Shown here: positions 1-4,015 of the stretch, piece by piece
How the letters are laid out: each line of letters starts with the position of its first letter
Position numbering within the stretch: position 1 is the first letter of the stretch
Origin: Candidatus Albibeggiatoa sp. nov. BB20
Lineage (GTDB): Bacteria; Pseudomonadota; Gammaproteobacteria; Beggiatoales; Beggiatoaceae
Length of the DNA stretch: 5,522 nucleotides
Assembly: GCA_016744725.1 (NCBI GenBank)
Contig: JADGDW010000225.1
Span: forward strand, 1-5,522
Direction of reading: 5' to 3'
Translations under genes and position numbers: made by a program
The notes under the pieces: model-generated
What the model saw: the letters and a program-made list of their open reading frames with translations, nothing else
Told to the model about the DNA's origin: nothing
The model's database searches: none

Positions 1-109
1 GAGCCAGTAATTGATTGTAACAATGACGACGTGAACCGCAAGCTTTATCTAAATAGACAGCTTGTTCCTTTGTCGGTCTCAGTTCAACTTTATGCGCTAG
101 CAACATCAT
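1..109 (-). CDS. tnpB: TnpB protein, N-terminal part (IS607/IS605-type element), cut by window edge
   Basis: Reading leftwards from ATG ATG at 109-104, the frame stays open to the window edge for about 36 codons. It gives the classic TnpB/OrfB start: HKVELRPTKEQ, a hydrophobic-aromatic helix, then ACGSRRHCYNQLL. In known TnpB proteins this N-terminal helix-turn-helix/wedge region precedes the RuvC-like nuclease domain, which here would lie outside the window. TnpB is an RNA-guided DNA nuclease that helps retain its transposon. The start codon lies inside the 3' end of tnpA (20-base overlap), the usual tnpA-tnpB arrangement in IS607-type elements. The upstream tnpA is broken, so this tnpB is either a relic, mobilised in trans, or kept for another role. 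Its integrity beyond base 1 cannot be judged. Family assignment is confident from the motif; function of this copy is unknown. Confidence 0.8.
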   Translation of the reverse strand, partial: MMLLAHKVELRPTKEQAVYLDKACGSRRHCYNQLLA

Positions 110-450
110 TCAAAGCTTCCATTAACTTCTTATTTTTATCGCTACGACTACCATGTAAGCGAGCAGAAAATACGGTGATGATTTCCAATACGTCTTGAGC
201 TTACTCTTCCTCAAAACTGGGTTATTCACCTTGGTGAATAATGATAATTTCTATATTCTGTTTTTCACATAAACTAAATATTAATTCTGCTCCAATCTGC
301 AAGCAAGCTATTAATATCGTAATATCTTGTCCCACCTTTAGTTTTCCTTGCTGGCAATAATTCTCCTGTCAATTCCCACTTCCTTAACTGGGCAGGACTT
401 GAACCTAGTATCTTTGCAGCTTCACCTATTTTTACAAGTTTTTTTAACAT
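90..450 (-). pseudogene. tnpA: IS607-family serine recombinase TnpA, decayed with internal deletion
   Basis: Two collinear pieces of one transposase lie in different frames. The 5' piece, from ATG at 450 (or in-frame TTG at 474), encodes a MerR-like helix-turn-helix: KIGEAAKILGSSPAQLRKWE, then GGTRYYDINSLLA; it ends at a stop at 276-274. The 3' piece, in another frame from about 293 to the stop at 92-90, reads GAELIFSLCEKQNIEIIII, then VLEIITVFSARLHGSRS, the usual C-terminal end of IS607 resolvases. It has two in-frame TAA codons, one after HQGE and one after PSFEEE. Family members are roughly 190-210 residues; here about 80 residues are missing between the pieces, including the YARVS segment with the catalytic serine. 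No such motif is visible anywhere in the window. The protein cannot catalyse strand exchange. The 3' end overlaps tnpB by 20 bases. Confidence 0.85.
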
Positions 451-484
451 TAGTACATCAATTGTGGATTTCAAGTTGCAGTTA

Positions 485-793
485 TTACCCCCTAATTTTA
501 GTAATTAGGTGTTTGATTTGCTCTGTTTGCTGCTCATGACTCTGTAATATCATTTCTAAAATATCCAATAGTTCAGCACTAGAAGTTTCTTCTATTTTTT
601 TACGCCCATAAATCCCAGTAATAATGTAATCAGTATTAAACCCTGCTCGAGAAAGGAGGTCTAAATATGTAGATTTTATTGTAGCCCTGCCAGTCTCCCA
701 GTTAGATACTGCCTTGATGGTTACCCCACAAATTTTTGCTACATCGCCCTGTGTTAAATCTAATCTTTTGCGTTCTTCTTTTAAAAAAATCAT
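485..793 (-). CDS. XRE-family (Cro/CI-type HTH) transcriptional regulator
   Basis: A 102-residue protein with a Cro/CI helix-turn-helix near the N-terminus. LTQGDVAKICGV (about residues 13-24) is the first helix and turn, and TIKAVSNWETGRATI (25-39) is the recognition helix with the conserved SNWETG signature. GFNTDYIITG (51-60) is typical of short phage-like and toxin-linked XRE regulators. Residues 68-100 form a long amphipathic helix (LLDILEMILQSHEQQ onward), likely a dimerisation coiled coil. ATG at 793 directly follows an in-frame TGA, so it is the earliest possible start; no strong ribosome site is seen. It is divergent from the small acidic gene at 1004. The shared gap holds two identical palindromes that are its probable operators, implying autorepression. 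The stop codon is next to IS607 remnants, so the natural C-terminus may have been altered. Target genes beyond the divergent pair are unknown. Confidence 0.85.
   Translation of the reverse strand: MIFLKEERKRLDLTQGDVAKICGVTIKAVSNWETGRATIKSTYLDLLSRAGFNTDYIITGIYGRKKIEETSSAELLDILEMILQSHEQQTEQIKHLITKIRG
491..509. repeat. Perfect 7-bp inverted repeat at the regulator/IS junction
   Basis: CCTAATT (491-497) and AATTAGG (503-509) form a perfect stem with a 5-base loop. It lies inside the last codons of the XRE regulator and next to the G-run (minus strand, 488-492) just upstream of the IS607-type tnpA. There is no T-run after it on either strand, so an intrinsic terminator is unlikely. It may be a subterminal hairpin of the insertion element or chance in AT-rich DNA. 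Confidence 0.35.
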
Positions 794-819
794 TCAAAAA
801 TTACCCATCTAAGATACTG

Positions 820-839
820 AATAGAATAAAAATTCTATT
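820..839. promoter_or_regulatory. Operator-like palindrome 1 (regulator-proximal)
   Basis: AATAGAAT-AAAA-ATTCTATT is a perfect 8-bp inverted repeat, 20 bp in all, lying 27 bp upstream of the XRE regulator start. With copy 2 it defines the pattern AATAGAANAAAANTTCTATT. On the minus strand a possible promoter (CAGACA at 859-854, 16 bp, TAGAAT at 837-832) would be covered by this site, though its -35 match is modest. Length and symmetry fit a dimeric XRE repressor site; that it binds the neighbouring regulator is inference. Confidence 0.65.
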
Positions 840-868
840 TTTGTTGAGTTTTTTGTCTGACTCACCTC

Positions 869-897
869 TTGAAATAGAACAAAACTTCTATTAATAT
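869..897 (+). promoter_or_regulatory. Sigma-70 promoter for the small gene at 1004
   Basis: TTGAAA (869-874), a 17-bp spacer, then TAATAT (892-897): both hexamers match the consensus well at optimal spacing. Transcription would start near 904, leaving a leader of about 100 bases before ATG 1004. The spacer is almost entirely operator palindrome 2, so a bound repressor would directly exclude RNA polymerase. Confidence 0.65.
873..892. promoter_or_regulatory. Operator-like palindrome 2 (inside the promoter spacer)
   Basis: AATAGAA-CAAAAC-TTCTATT is a perfect 7-bp inverted repeat of 20 bp overall, differing from palindrome 1 only at the two spacer edges (C/T and C/A). Its centre is 53 bp from that of copy 1, about five helical turns, so both sites face the same side of the DNA. 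This geometry suits cooperative binding or looping by the adjacent XRE protein. Confidence 0.7.
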
Positions 898-938
898 TGA
901 ATCCAGACAATCCAGTATAGAGTCGGACACGTCACTAC

Positions 939-953
939 AACCTAAAATAGGTT
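939..953. repeat. Small palindrome in the 5' leader
   Basis: AACCTA (939-944), AAA, TAGGTT (948-953): a perfect 6-bp inverted repeat with a 3-base centre, located in the untranslated leader between the promoter and the gene at 1004. It could be a weak mRNA hairpin or a further protein site. It is unlike the two 20-bp operators in sequence. Confidence 0.35.
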
Positions 954-1003
954 ACAGATACAAATATAAATACACAACAGGTAAAAACATGTAAGGAATA
1001 ACC

Positions 1004-1243
1004 ATGCAAAACACACCAGAATCTCCTTATTGGGAAATTGTTGATAATTCACTTTGGAAACAACAGCATATTATCGAATTTATAGATGAAATAATAGGTG
1101 ATTTGTATTTAGGTGAAAACCCTGACGATTTGAAAAGAGTGGAAGTACGTTTAACGGCTATTGACGCATTAATTGACAGCTTGAAAGGGGAACTTCACCA
1201 TATTATTCCATTGGTTCAGCACGAGAGAGAAACATTAAACTAG
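1004..1243 (+). CDS. Small acidic protein of unknown function under XRE control
   Basis: A 79-residue product that I do not recognise. AAGGA at 993-997 gives a good ribosome site 6 bases before ATG 1004. The sequence is acidic, cysteine-free and largely helical, with two tryptophans near the N-terminus (SPYWEIVDNSLW), an IIEFIDEIIGDLYLGE segment, and a C-terminal amphipathic helix (VRLTAIDALIDSLKGELHH). There is no signal peptide or membrane segment, so it is probably cytosolic. It is transcribed divergently from the XRE regulator, from a promoter whose spacer is an operator copy, so it is likely silent until the regulator releases. Small acidic proteins in this position are often phage- or plasmid-derived effectors such as antirepressors, DNA mimics or inhibitors, but nothing in the sequence identifies which. 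The coding call rests on the ribosome site, the promoter and the protein-like composition. Confidence 0.7.
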   Translation: MQNTPESPYWEIVDNSLWKQQHIIEFIDEIIGDLYLGENPDDLKRVEVRLTAIDALIDSLKGELHHIIPLVQHERETLN

Positions 1244-1376
1244 TTTGCTACCAAGTTAAGGGTTTACAAAAACATTTTATTTTTGACTCGTAACTTGTTG
1301 ATTTTACGTTATCGAAAATACGAAAAATGAGGTTCTTTTACAAGCTCTAGAATTTGAGAACAAAATACACTCTATT

Positions 1377-1760
1377 TCAAGAATTCATCATTCTATATTC
1401 TTTTAAAAAGTTAACAATTTCTGTTCTTTTTAGGTCTTTTGCCCAATCTAGTGAGGTTTTGCCAAATTCATCTTTGCAATCTATTACAGCACCTGCTTCT
1501 AATAGTTTTTTTACAATACCAAGATGCCCCTTTTGAGCTGCATAATGCAAAGGAGTTAAACTCATATCTCCAAGAGCATTGACAGATGCACCATGCTTTA
1601 AAAGAGTGCTGACATCATTTATTAAGCCCCACCGTGATGCTACATGTAGCAGGCAGTCATCACCAGCACCCAGTTGATTAACATCTTTTAAATTAATACC
1701 AATAAAATCCATTGACTCAGAAGTATATCGTTTAAATAGCTCTTTTAGTTCTGTATCCAT
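1377..1760 (-). CDS. Ankyrin-repeat protein, possible orphan immunity or partner protein
   Basis: A 127-residue soluble protein made almost wholly of three ankyrin repeats after a 33-residue helical lead: repeat 1 about 34-64 (LLHVASRWGLINDVSTLLKHG), repeat 2 about 67-97 (the canonical TPLHYAAQKGHLGIVKKLLEAGA), and repeat 3 about 99-123 (GKTSLDWAKDLKRTEIVNFL). Ankyrin stacks bind other proteins. There is no signal peptide, so it acts in the cytoplasm. AGAAGG lies 8 bases before ATG 1760. The ATG directly follows the stop codon (1763-1761) of a broken upstream frame, implying that it was once the second gene of a coupled pair. In bacteria such small ankyrin proteins are often immunity proteins of polymorphic toxins or partners of secreted enzymes; which applies here is inference. 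The repeats look intact, so the protein is probably folded even without its partner. Confidence 0.85.
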   Translation of the reverse strand: MDTELKELFKRYTSESMDFIGINLKDVNQLGAGDDCLLHVASRWGLINDVSTLLKHGASVNALGDMSLTPLHYAAQKGHLGIVKKLLEAGAVIDCKDEFGKTSLDWAKDLKRTEIVNFLKEYRMMNS

Positions 1761-1847
1761 TTACGTACCTTCTTTAAATGTGGTTTTATCATTCTTGTTC
1801 CCGCCGTCTTTTGTTGGAATCGACCCCAAATGCTCTGCGTCAAGAAT
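1761..1847 (-). pseudogene. C-terminal remnant of the gene that preceded the ankyrin gene
   Basis: In the frame ending at TAA 1763-1761 there is a 28-codon open tail: ILDAEHLGSIPTK, then DGGNKNDKTTFKEGT. An in-frame TAA at 1850-1848 closes it upstream and there is no start codon. The glycine-, asparagine- and lysine-rich end looks like a true protein terminus, and its stop abuts the ankyrin ATG with no gap. I infer the last piece of a larger protein, perhaps a toxin, that was coupled to the ankyrin gene and removed when the repeat and RAYT fragment arrived upstream. The product is not recognisable. Confidence 0.4.
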
Positions 1848-1870
1848 TTACTTAATATGTCATCCTCTCT

Positions 1871-1918
1871 AACCATTCCTTCTTAAACTTGTTCACATAA
1901 TAAACAACGATTTTTTTC
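1871..1918 (-). repeat. 48-bp dispersed repeat, copy A
   Basis: This stretch matches 3968-4015 at 44 of 48 bases in the same orientation. Read on the minus strand it encodes EKNRCLLCEQV followed by TAA and a short shared tail ending AAGAAGGAATGG. Three of the four differences are synonymous in this frame (AAT/AAC, TTA/TTG, TTA/TTG); the fourth turns CAA into TAA in copy B. The pattern implies that both copies descend from the 3' end of one coding sequence. Confidence 0.75.
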
Positions 1919-2053
1919 CTGTAACCATACAAAACGACCTAACAAAATTTGCACAGAATCGGGGCGCGTAAATATAGCTTACCAATCAACTACAGTACGA
2001 GTGTGAAAATAGGGGGATTGTTCATTCAGAATTTTGTAACGGCTTCGTCCCAT
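1883..2053 (-). pseudogene. RAYT-type (IS200-like Y1) transposase, 5' fragment with in-frame stop
   Basis: From ATG 2053 the frame reads MGRSRYKILNEQSPYFHTRT, VVDW, then a TAA at 1981-1979, and continues AIFTRPDSVQILL and FVWLQ. This matches the conserved start of REP-associated tyrosine transposases (MGRSRYK, a TCTVVNWLPIF-like strand, FTRP..VQI, a W-L-Q helix). The stop replaces the leucine that usually follows the tryptophan, a one-base TTA to TAA change. Similarity ends near LQEKNR, where the sequence enters the 48-bp repeat and stops at 1885-1883. The HUH motif and the catalytic tyrosine, which lie further on in intact proteins of about 170-190 residues, are absent. The fragment is inactive. 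RAYTs mobilise or maintain REP palindromes, and a REP-like doublet lies about 0.7 kb away at 2774-2853. Confidence 0.75.
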
Positions 2054-2081
2054 GTTACGTTTCTTTCTCCCAAATCTGCTA

Positions 2082-2112
2082 AAATCCTTATATAACTATT
2101 TGACTAGGATTT
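2082..2112. promoter_or_regulatory. Candidate operator/promoter region of the toxin-antitoxin operon
   Basis: AAATCCT (2082-2088) and AGGATTT (2106-2112) form a perfect 7-bp inverted repeat with a 17-bp centre. The interval contains a TATAAC -10-like hexamer (2091-2096), with no clear -35, and the right arm is also the ribosome site AGGA (2106-2109), 7 bases before ATG 2117. Antitoxins normally repress their own promoter at such palindromes; the assignment here is inference. Confidence 0.45.
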
Positions 2113-2116
2113 CACC

Positions 2117-2353
2117 ATGCAACAAGCAATCAAAGTTGACAGTACACTACTCCAAGAAGCCATATACATCACTGGTTTACATCAAGAACAAGCATTAGAA
2201 GCCGCTTTAAAATTACTGATTCAGACAACATCGCAAAAACATTTATGGCAACAACAAGCCATGCAAGATGAACAACTACATCAAGCTGGACAACAATTCA
2301 ATCAGAAGCAATGGAAGCAATGCCAACCATCTGAAATAGATAATTTACTATGA
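2117..2353 (+). CDS. Antitoxin, VapB/ribbon-helix-helix-like, of a YoeB-type toxin-antitoxin pair
   Basis: A 78-residue protein. The N-terminal half (IKVDSTLLQEAIYITGLH, then EQALEAALKLLIQ) has the beta-strand, helix, GLxxxxxALEAALKxLI pattern of short ribbon-helix-helix antitoxins of the VapB type, which dimerise and bind the operator. The C-terminal half (about 40-78) is glutamine-rich and charged, ending CQPSEIDNLL, as expected of a flexible toxin-wrapping tail. AGGA precedes ATG 2117 by 7 bases. The stop codon overlaps the toxin start as ATGA (2350-2353), a hallmark of coupled toxin-antitoxin genes. YoeB toxins classically pair with YefM/Phd-fold antitoxins, so a VapB-like partner suggests a hybrid module. 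Family assignment comes from pattern alone; the role comes from context. Confidence 0.75.
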   Translation: MQQAIKVDSTLLQEAIYITGLHQEQALEAALKLLIQTTSQKHLWQQQAMQDEQLHQAGQQFNQKQWKQCQPSEIDNLL

Positions 2354-2641
2354 GGCAATTGAGAATTATATGAGGCTGCATTAGATGATTTACGCCATTG
2401 GGCAGCAACTGATAATAAAAAGTATCAACGAATCAAAACAATTTTAGAACAACTTTGCACTAACCCTCATGTCAGCATTGGCAAACCTGAACCACTCAAA
2501 GGTGATAAAGCAGGACTTTGGTCATGTCGAATAGATAAGCAAAACCGCCTCATTTATAGTTTTGATGAAAACTTTGTATATGTATGGCGAGCACGCTATC
2601 ACTATGAAAATATCCCACCTGAAGCTTTTGATAGCATTTAA
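2350..2641 (+). pseudogene. yoeB: YoeB/Txe-family mRNA interferase toxin, frameshifted near its start
   Basis: The start ATG overlaps the antitoxin stop (ATGA). The frame reads MRQLRII, then TGA at 2371-2373. The rest of the toxin is intact one frame over from 2369 (YEAALDDLRHW) to the TAA at 2639-2641. Joined by a +1 shift at about 2365-2371, the 96-residue product aligns with E. coli YoeB (84 residues) with a single-residue offset: KPEPLK gives Glu47 (Glu46 in E. coli), NRLIY gives Arg66 (Arg65), RYHY gives His84 and Tyr85 (His83, Tyr84). All known catalytic residues are therefore present, followed by an 11-residue extension. YoeB cleaves mRNA in the ribosomal A site. No start codon exists in the second frame before the conserved region. 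The break lies in an ATTATATGA run, so slippage, an assembly error or recoding are possible. Confidence 0.85.
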
Positions 2642-2672
2642 AAAATCATTCAGATGTAGCAAATAGGATGAG

Positions 2673-2749
2673 TTTGGGAATGCTTGCCTTACAAACTCAG
2701 CTTGCGAAATATCTTATAAAGCAGAGCTTTTGGAACAGGCATTACCAAA
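2673..2749. repeat. Imperfect inverted repeat, decayed dispersed palindromic element
   Basis: TTTGGGAATGC (2673-2683) pairs with GCATTACCAAA (2739-2749) at 10 of 11 positions across a 55-base centre. Nearby words GCAGAGCTTTTGGAA (2721-2735) and GGTAACGAGC resemble the GAGCTTGGGAACGAG / GCTTGGGAATGC repeats I recall from cyanobacteria and sulfur bacteria. No coding sequence is visible here between the toxin and the REP-like doublet. The family link is from memory, not a search. Confidence 0.45.
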
Positions 2750-2773
2750 TAAGCAAGGTAACGAGCTATATTC

Positions 2774-2853
2774 GTAGGTTGTGCTGACGAAGGAAGCTCA
2801 ACAAAATTGTAGCTTTATTGAACAGTTGGGCTTCGTGCTTCAACCCAACCTAC
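2774..2853. repeat. REP-like inverted doublet between convergent genes
   Basis: The 29-bp arms at 2774-2802 (GTAGGTTG...AGCTCAAC) and 2825-2853 (GTTGGGCTTCG...CAACCTAC) are inverted relative to each other and match at 23 of 29 positions, separated by 22 bases. The right arm is itself partly palindromic (GTTGGG...CCCAAC). This head-to-head layout is that of REP/BIME elements mobilised by RAYT transposases, a fragment of which lies at 1883-2053. It sits between the convergent toxin and YcgL-like genes, ending 7 bases before the latter's stop, and may also act as a bidirectional terminator. Confidence 0.7.
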
Positions 2854-2860
2854 CGTGCGA

Positions 2861-3118
2861 CTATATTGTTGTTTTAATCTCTACGGTCTCAATATGAAAA
2901 CCTTTCTTATTAATTTCCTCAATTACATCATTTGAATTCAATGCAATTCGCTGCTCTCCAGGATTGATTTCTATCTGACGAGAAAATATAAGTTCCCCTA
3001 ATTTATTCAATTCATCTGGGGAAACTTTTTTTTTGTAATCAAAACCAGATTCAACCATCAAGAATTCAGTAATTTGAGGCTTTTTACGCTTTTTTACCTT
3101 ATAAATATCAACTTGCAT
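2861..3118 (-). CDS. Small companion protein of the DUF6602-like gene, weakly YcgL-like
   Basis: An 85-residue, lysine-rich soluble protein. It begins MQVDIYKVKKRKK, and its second half reads LNKLGELIFSRQIEIN, then NDVIEEINKKGFHIE. The order of an IYKxxKK strand, a Leu-x-x-x-Gly helix, an isoleucine-rich strand and a final EEINKKGFHIE helix-strand recalls the YcgL domain, but identity is low and I regard the match as tentative. ATG 3118 is preceded by AGGT 8 bases upstream, embedded in the TAG stop of the previous gene (TAGGTAATAA), so the two genes are 9 bases apart and translationally linked. It is therefore the second gene of a two-gene operon with the nuclease-like protein. It may be a subunit, regulator or antitoxin for that protein; the sequence does not decide. 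No membrane segment, signal peptide or catalytic motif is visible. Confidence 0.75.
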   Translation of the reverse strand: MQVDIYKVKKRKKPQITEFLMVESGFDYKKKVSPDELNKLGELIFSRQIEINPGEQRIALNSNDVIEEINKKGFHIETVEIKTTI

Positions 3119-3127
3119 TTTTATTAC

Positions 3128-3910
3128 CTAAATAGTTGAGAACTCGTTAAATGTTATAGCTGAAGCAGTTGCAACATAATTATTAAGATTTGGAGGTGAA
3201 CTTAAAGTATCCATCCAAGTTAAGAAATGTGTAAATAAGAAAAATAAATTACCTTCTTTTTGTGATACATAAGCCCAATAATGTCCATTTGGAACATTAG
3301 AAGGCTTATTCAAAGAAAGCTTATCTATGTTCCATATAACACCTTTACCTAATACAATTATCATATCAATTAAATTATCTTTTGAAACATTTTCTAATTC
3401 GTTCTGAATTTTAGGCATCCATGCTGCCATAGTCCCTATGCTTTTTGTAGATGAGTCAAAAGCAACAATATAAGAAAGAATATCTTGTTGTGAATTTCCA
3501 AACTGATGAAGTGGTGGTGTTCTAACAAGCTCTTTATGAGTACAGCTTGCCTTACAAGCCTTCTTTAGCTCAGCTTTTGTTAAGTTGGATTTACTTTCGA
3601 TTGTTGCAATCACACCTTCTGCCAAAAAAGCCATATTATCTCTTGAATACATTATTTTTGGCAAATCTCGCCTATAAATTACAATGTCAACTTGAGGTCT
3701 ATAGCGGTCTTTTGGAGGATTAGGCTCACTATTTTCATCAACAACTTCCCCTTGCCCTACTTCCAAGCTACTGGGTAAGTGTCCCTCTAAAAACTCTCGT
3801 ATAAACCACTCTCTTGGTCCACCACGAAGATTGGGATGTCCTGCATTTTGTGCGACCTTACTTTGAGCAAGTAAAATATTTTCAATAGAATTTATATGTG
3901 ATTCAAGCAT
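3128..3910 (-). CDS. DUF6602-like protein, predicted PD-(D/E)xK nuclease fold
   Basis: A 260-residue soluble protein. Residues 28-58 (LRGGPREWFIREFLEGHLPS and VGQGEVVD) match the start of DUF6602-type proteins, where a RExFxxxFL helix precedes a G-x-G-x-x-x-D turn. RPQVDIVIYRR follows (71-81), then AEGVIATIESKSNL (97-110). The arrangement Glu34, Asp75, then Glu105-Ser-Lys107 is that of a PD-(D/E)xK nuclease core: aspartate ending a strand, ExK on the next. All candidate metal-binding residues are retained, which suggests activity, but family function is not established as far as I know. The C-terminal half (about 120-260) has alternating hydrophobic strands (IDMIIVLGKGVIWNI, NLFFLFTHFLTWM) and no motif I recognise. 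ATG 3910 has no clear ribosome site. It heads a two-gene operon. Its setting among mobile relics and a toxin-antitoxin locus is compatible with defence; that role is inference. Confidence 0.8.
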   Translation of the reverse strand: MLESHINSIENILLAQSKVAQNAGHPNLRGGPREWFIREFLEGHLPSSLEVGQGEVVDENSEPNPPKDRYRPQVDIVIYRRDLPKIMYSRDNMAFLAEGVIATIESKSNLTKAELKKACKASCTHKELVRTPPLHQFGNSQQDILSYIVAFDSSTKSIGTMAAWMPKIQNELENVSKDNLIDMIIVLGKGVIWNIDKLSLNKPSNVPNGHYWAYVSQKEGNLFFLFTHFLTWMDTLSSPPNLNNYVATASAITFNEFSTI

Positions 3911-3955
3911 TGTTTAGATAAATACCATGTCTTTCAAATATGATTTTTTGATTCT

Positions 3956-3984
3956 AGTATAACTATAAACCATTCCTTCTTAAA
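3956..3984 (-). promoter_or_regulatory. Possible promoter of the nuclease-like operon
   Basis: On the minus strand TATACT (3961-3956) is a good -10 match. At 17 bp upstream TTTAAG (3984-3979) is only a half-matching -35, and it lies in the 48-bp repeat copy B. Transcription would begin near 3949, about 40 bases before ATG 3910. If used, the repeat supplies part of the promoter. Confidence 0.35.
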
Positions 3985-4015
3985 CTTATTCACACAACAA
4001 ACAACGGTTTTTTTC
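3968..4015 (-). repeat. 48-bp dispersed repeat, copy B
   Basis: Second copy of the repeat at 1871-1918 (44 of 48 identical, same orientation), upstream of the nuclease-like gene just as copy A is upstream of the ankyrin gene. Here it forms the 3' end of a longer minus-strand reading frame (3986-4108) rather than being joined to a transposase fragment. The Q codon of copy A is a TAA stop here. Confidence 0.75.

Noticed and set aside
348..539. Plus-strand open frame of 63 codons
   Set aside because: It runs antisense to the tnpA remnant and the XRE gene, has a low-complexity hydrophobic product and no ribosome site; the minus-strand genes have clear family motifs.
1252..1297. CAAGTTA and TAACTTG inverted 7-mers after the small acidic gene, considered as a terminator
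   Set aside because: The 32-base loop and lack of a GC-rich stem or T-run make an intrinsic terminator unlikely, and a 7-mer pair is expected by chance in AT-rich DNA.
1354..1536. Plus-strand open frame of 60 codons
   Set aside because: It is antisense to the third ankyrin repeat and has no family resemblance.
1738..1878. Minus-strand frame starting at the AAGAAGGAATGG of repeat copy A (MVREDDILSK onward)
   Set aside because: The apparent ribosome site and ATG are shared with copy B, where no comparable frame follows. It crosses the decayed remnant and the ankyrin start in another frame, so it is probably accidental.
2774..2853. CRISPR-like repeat units
   Set aside because: Only two arms, inverted rather than direct, with a single 22-base interval; the layout is REP-like, not CRISPR.
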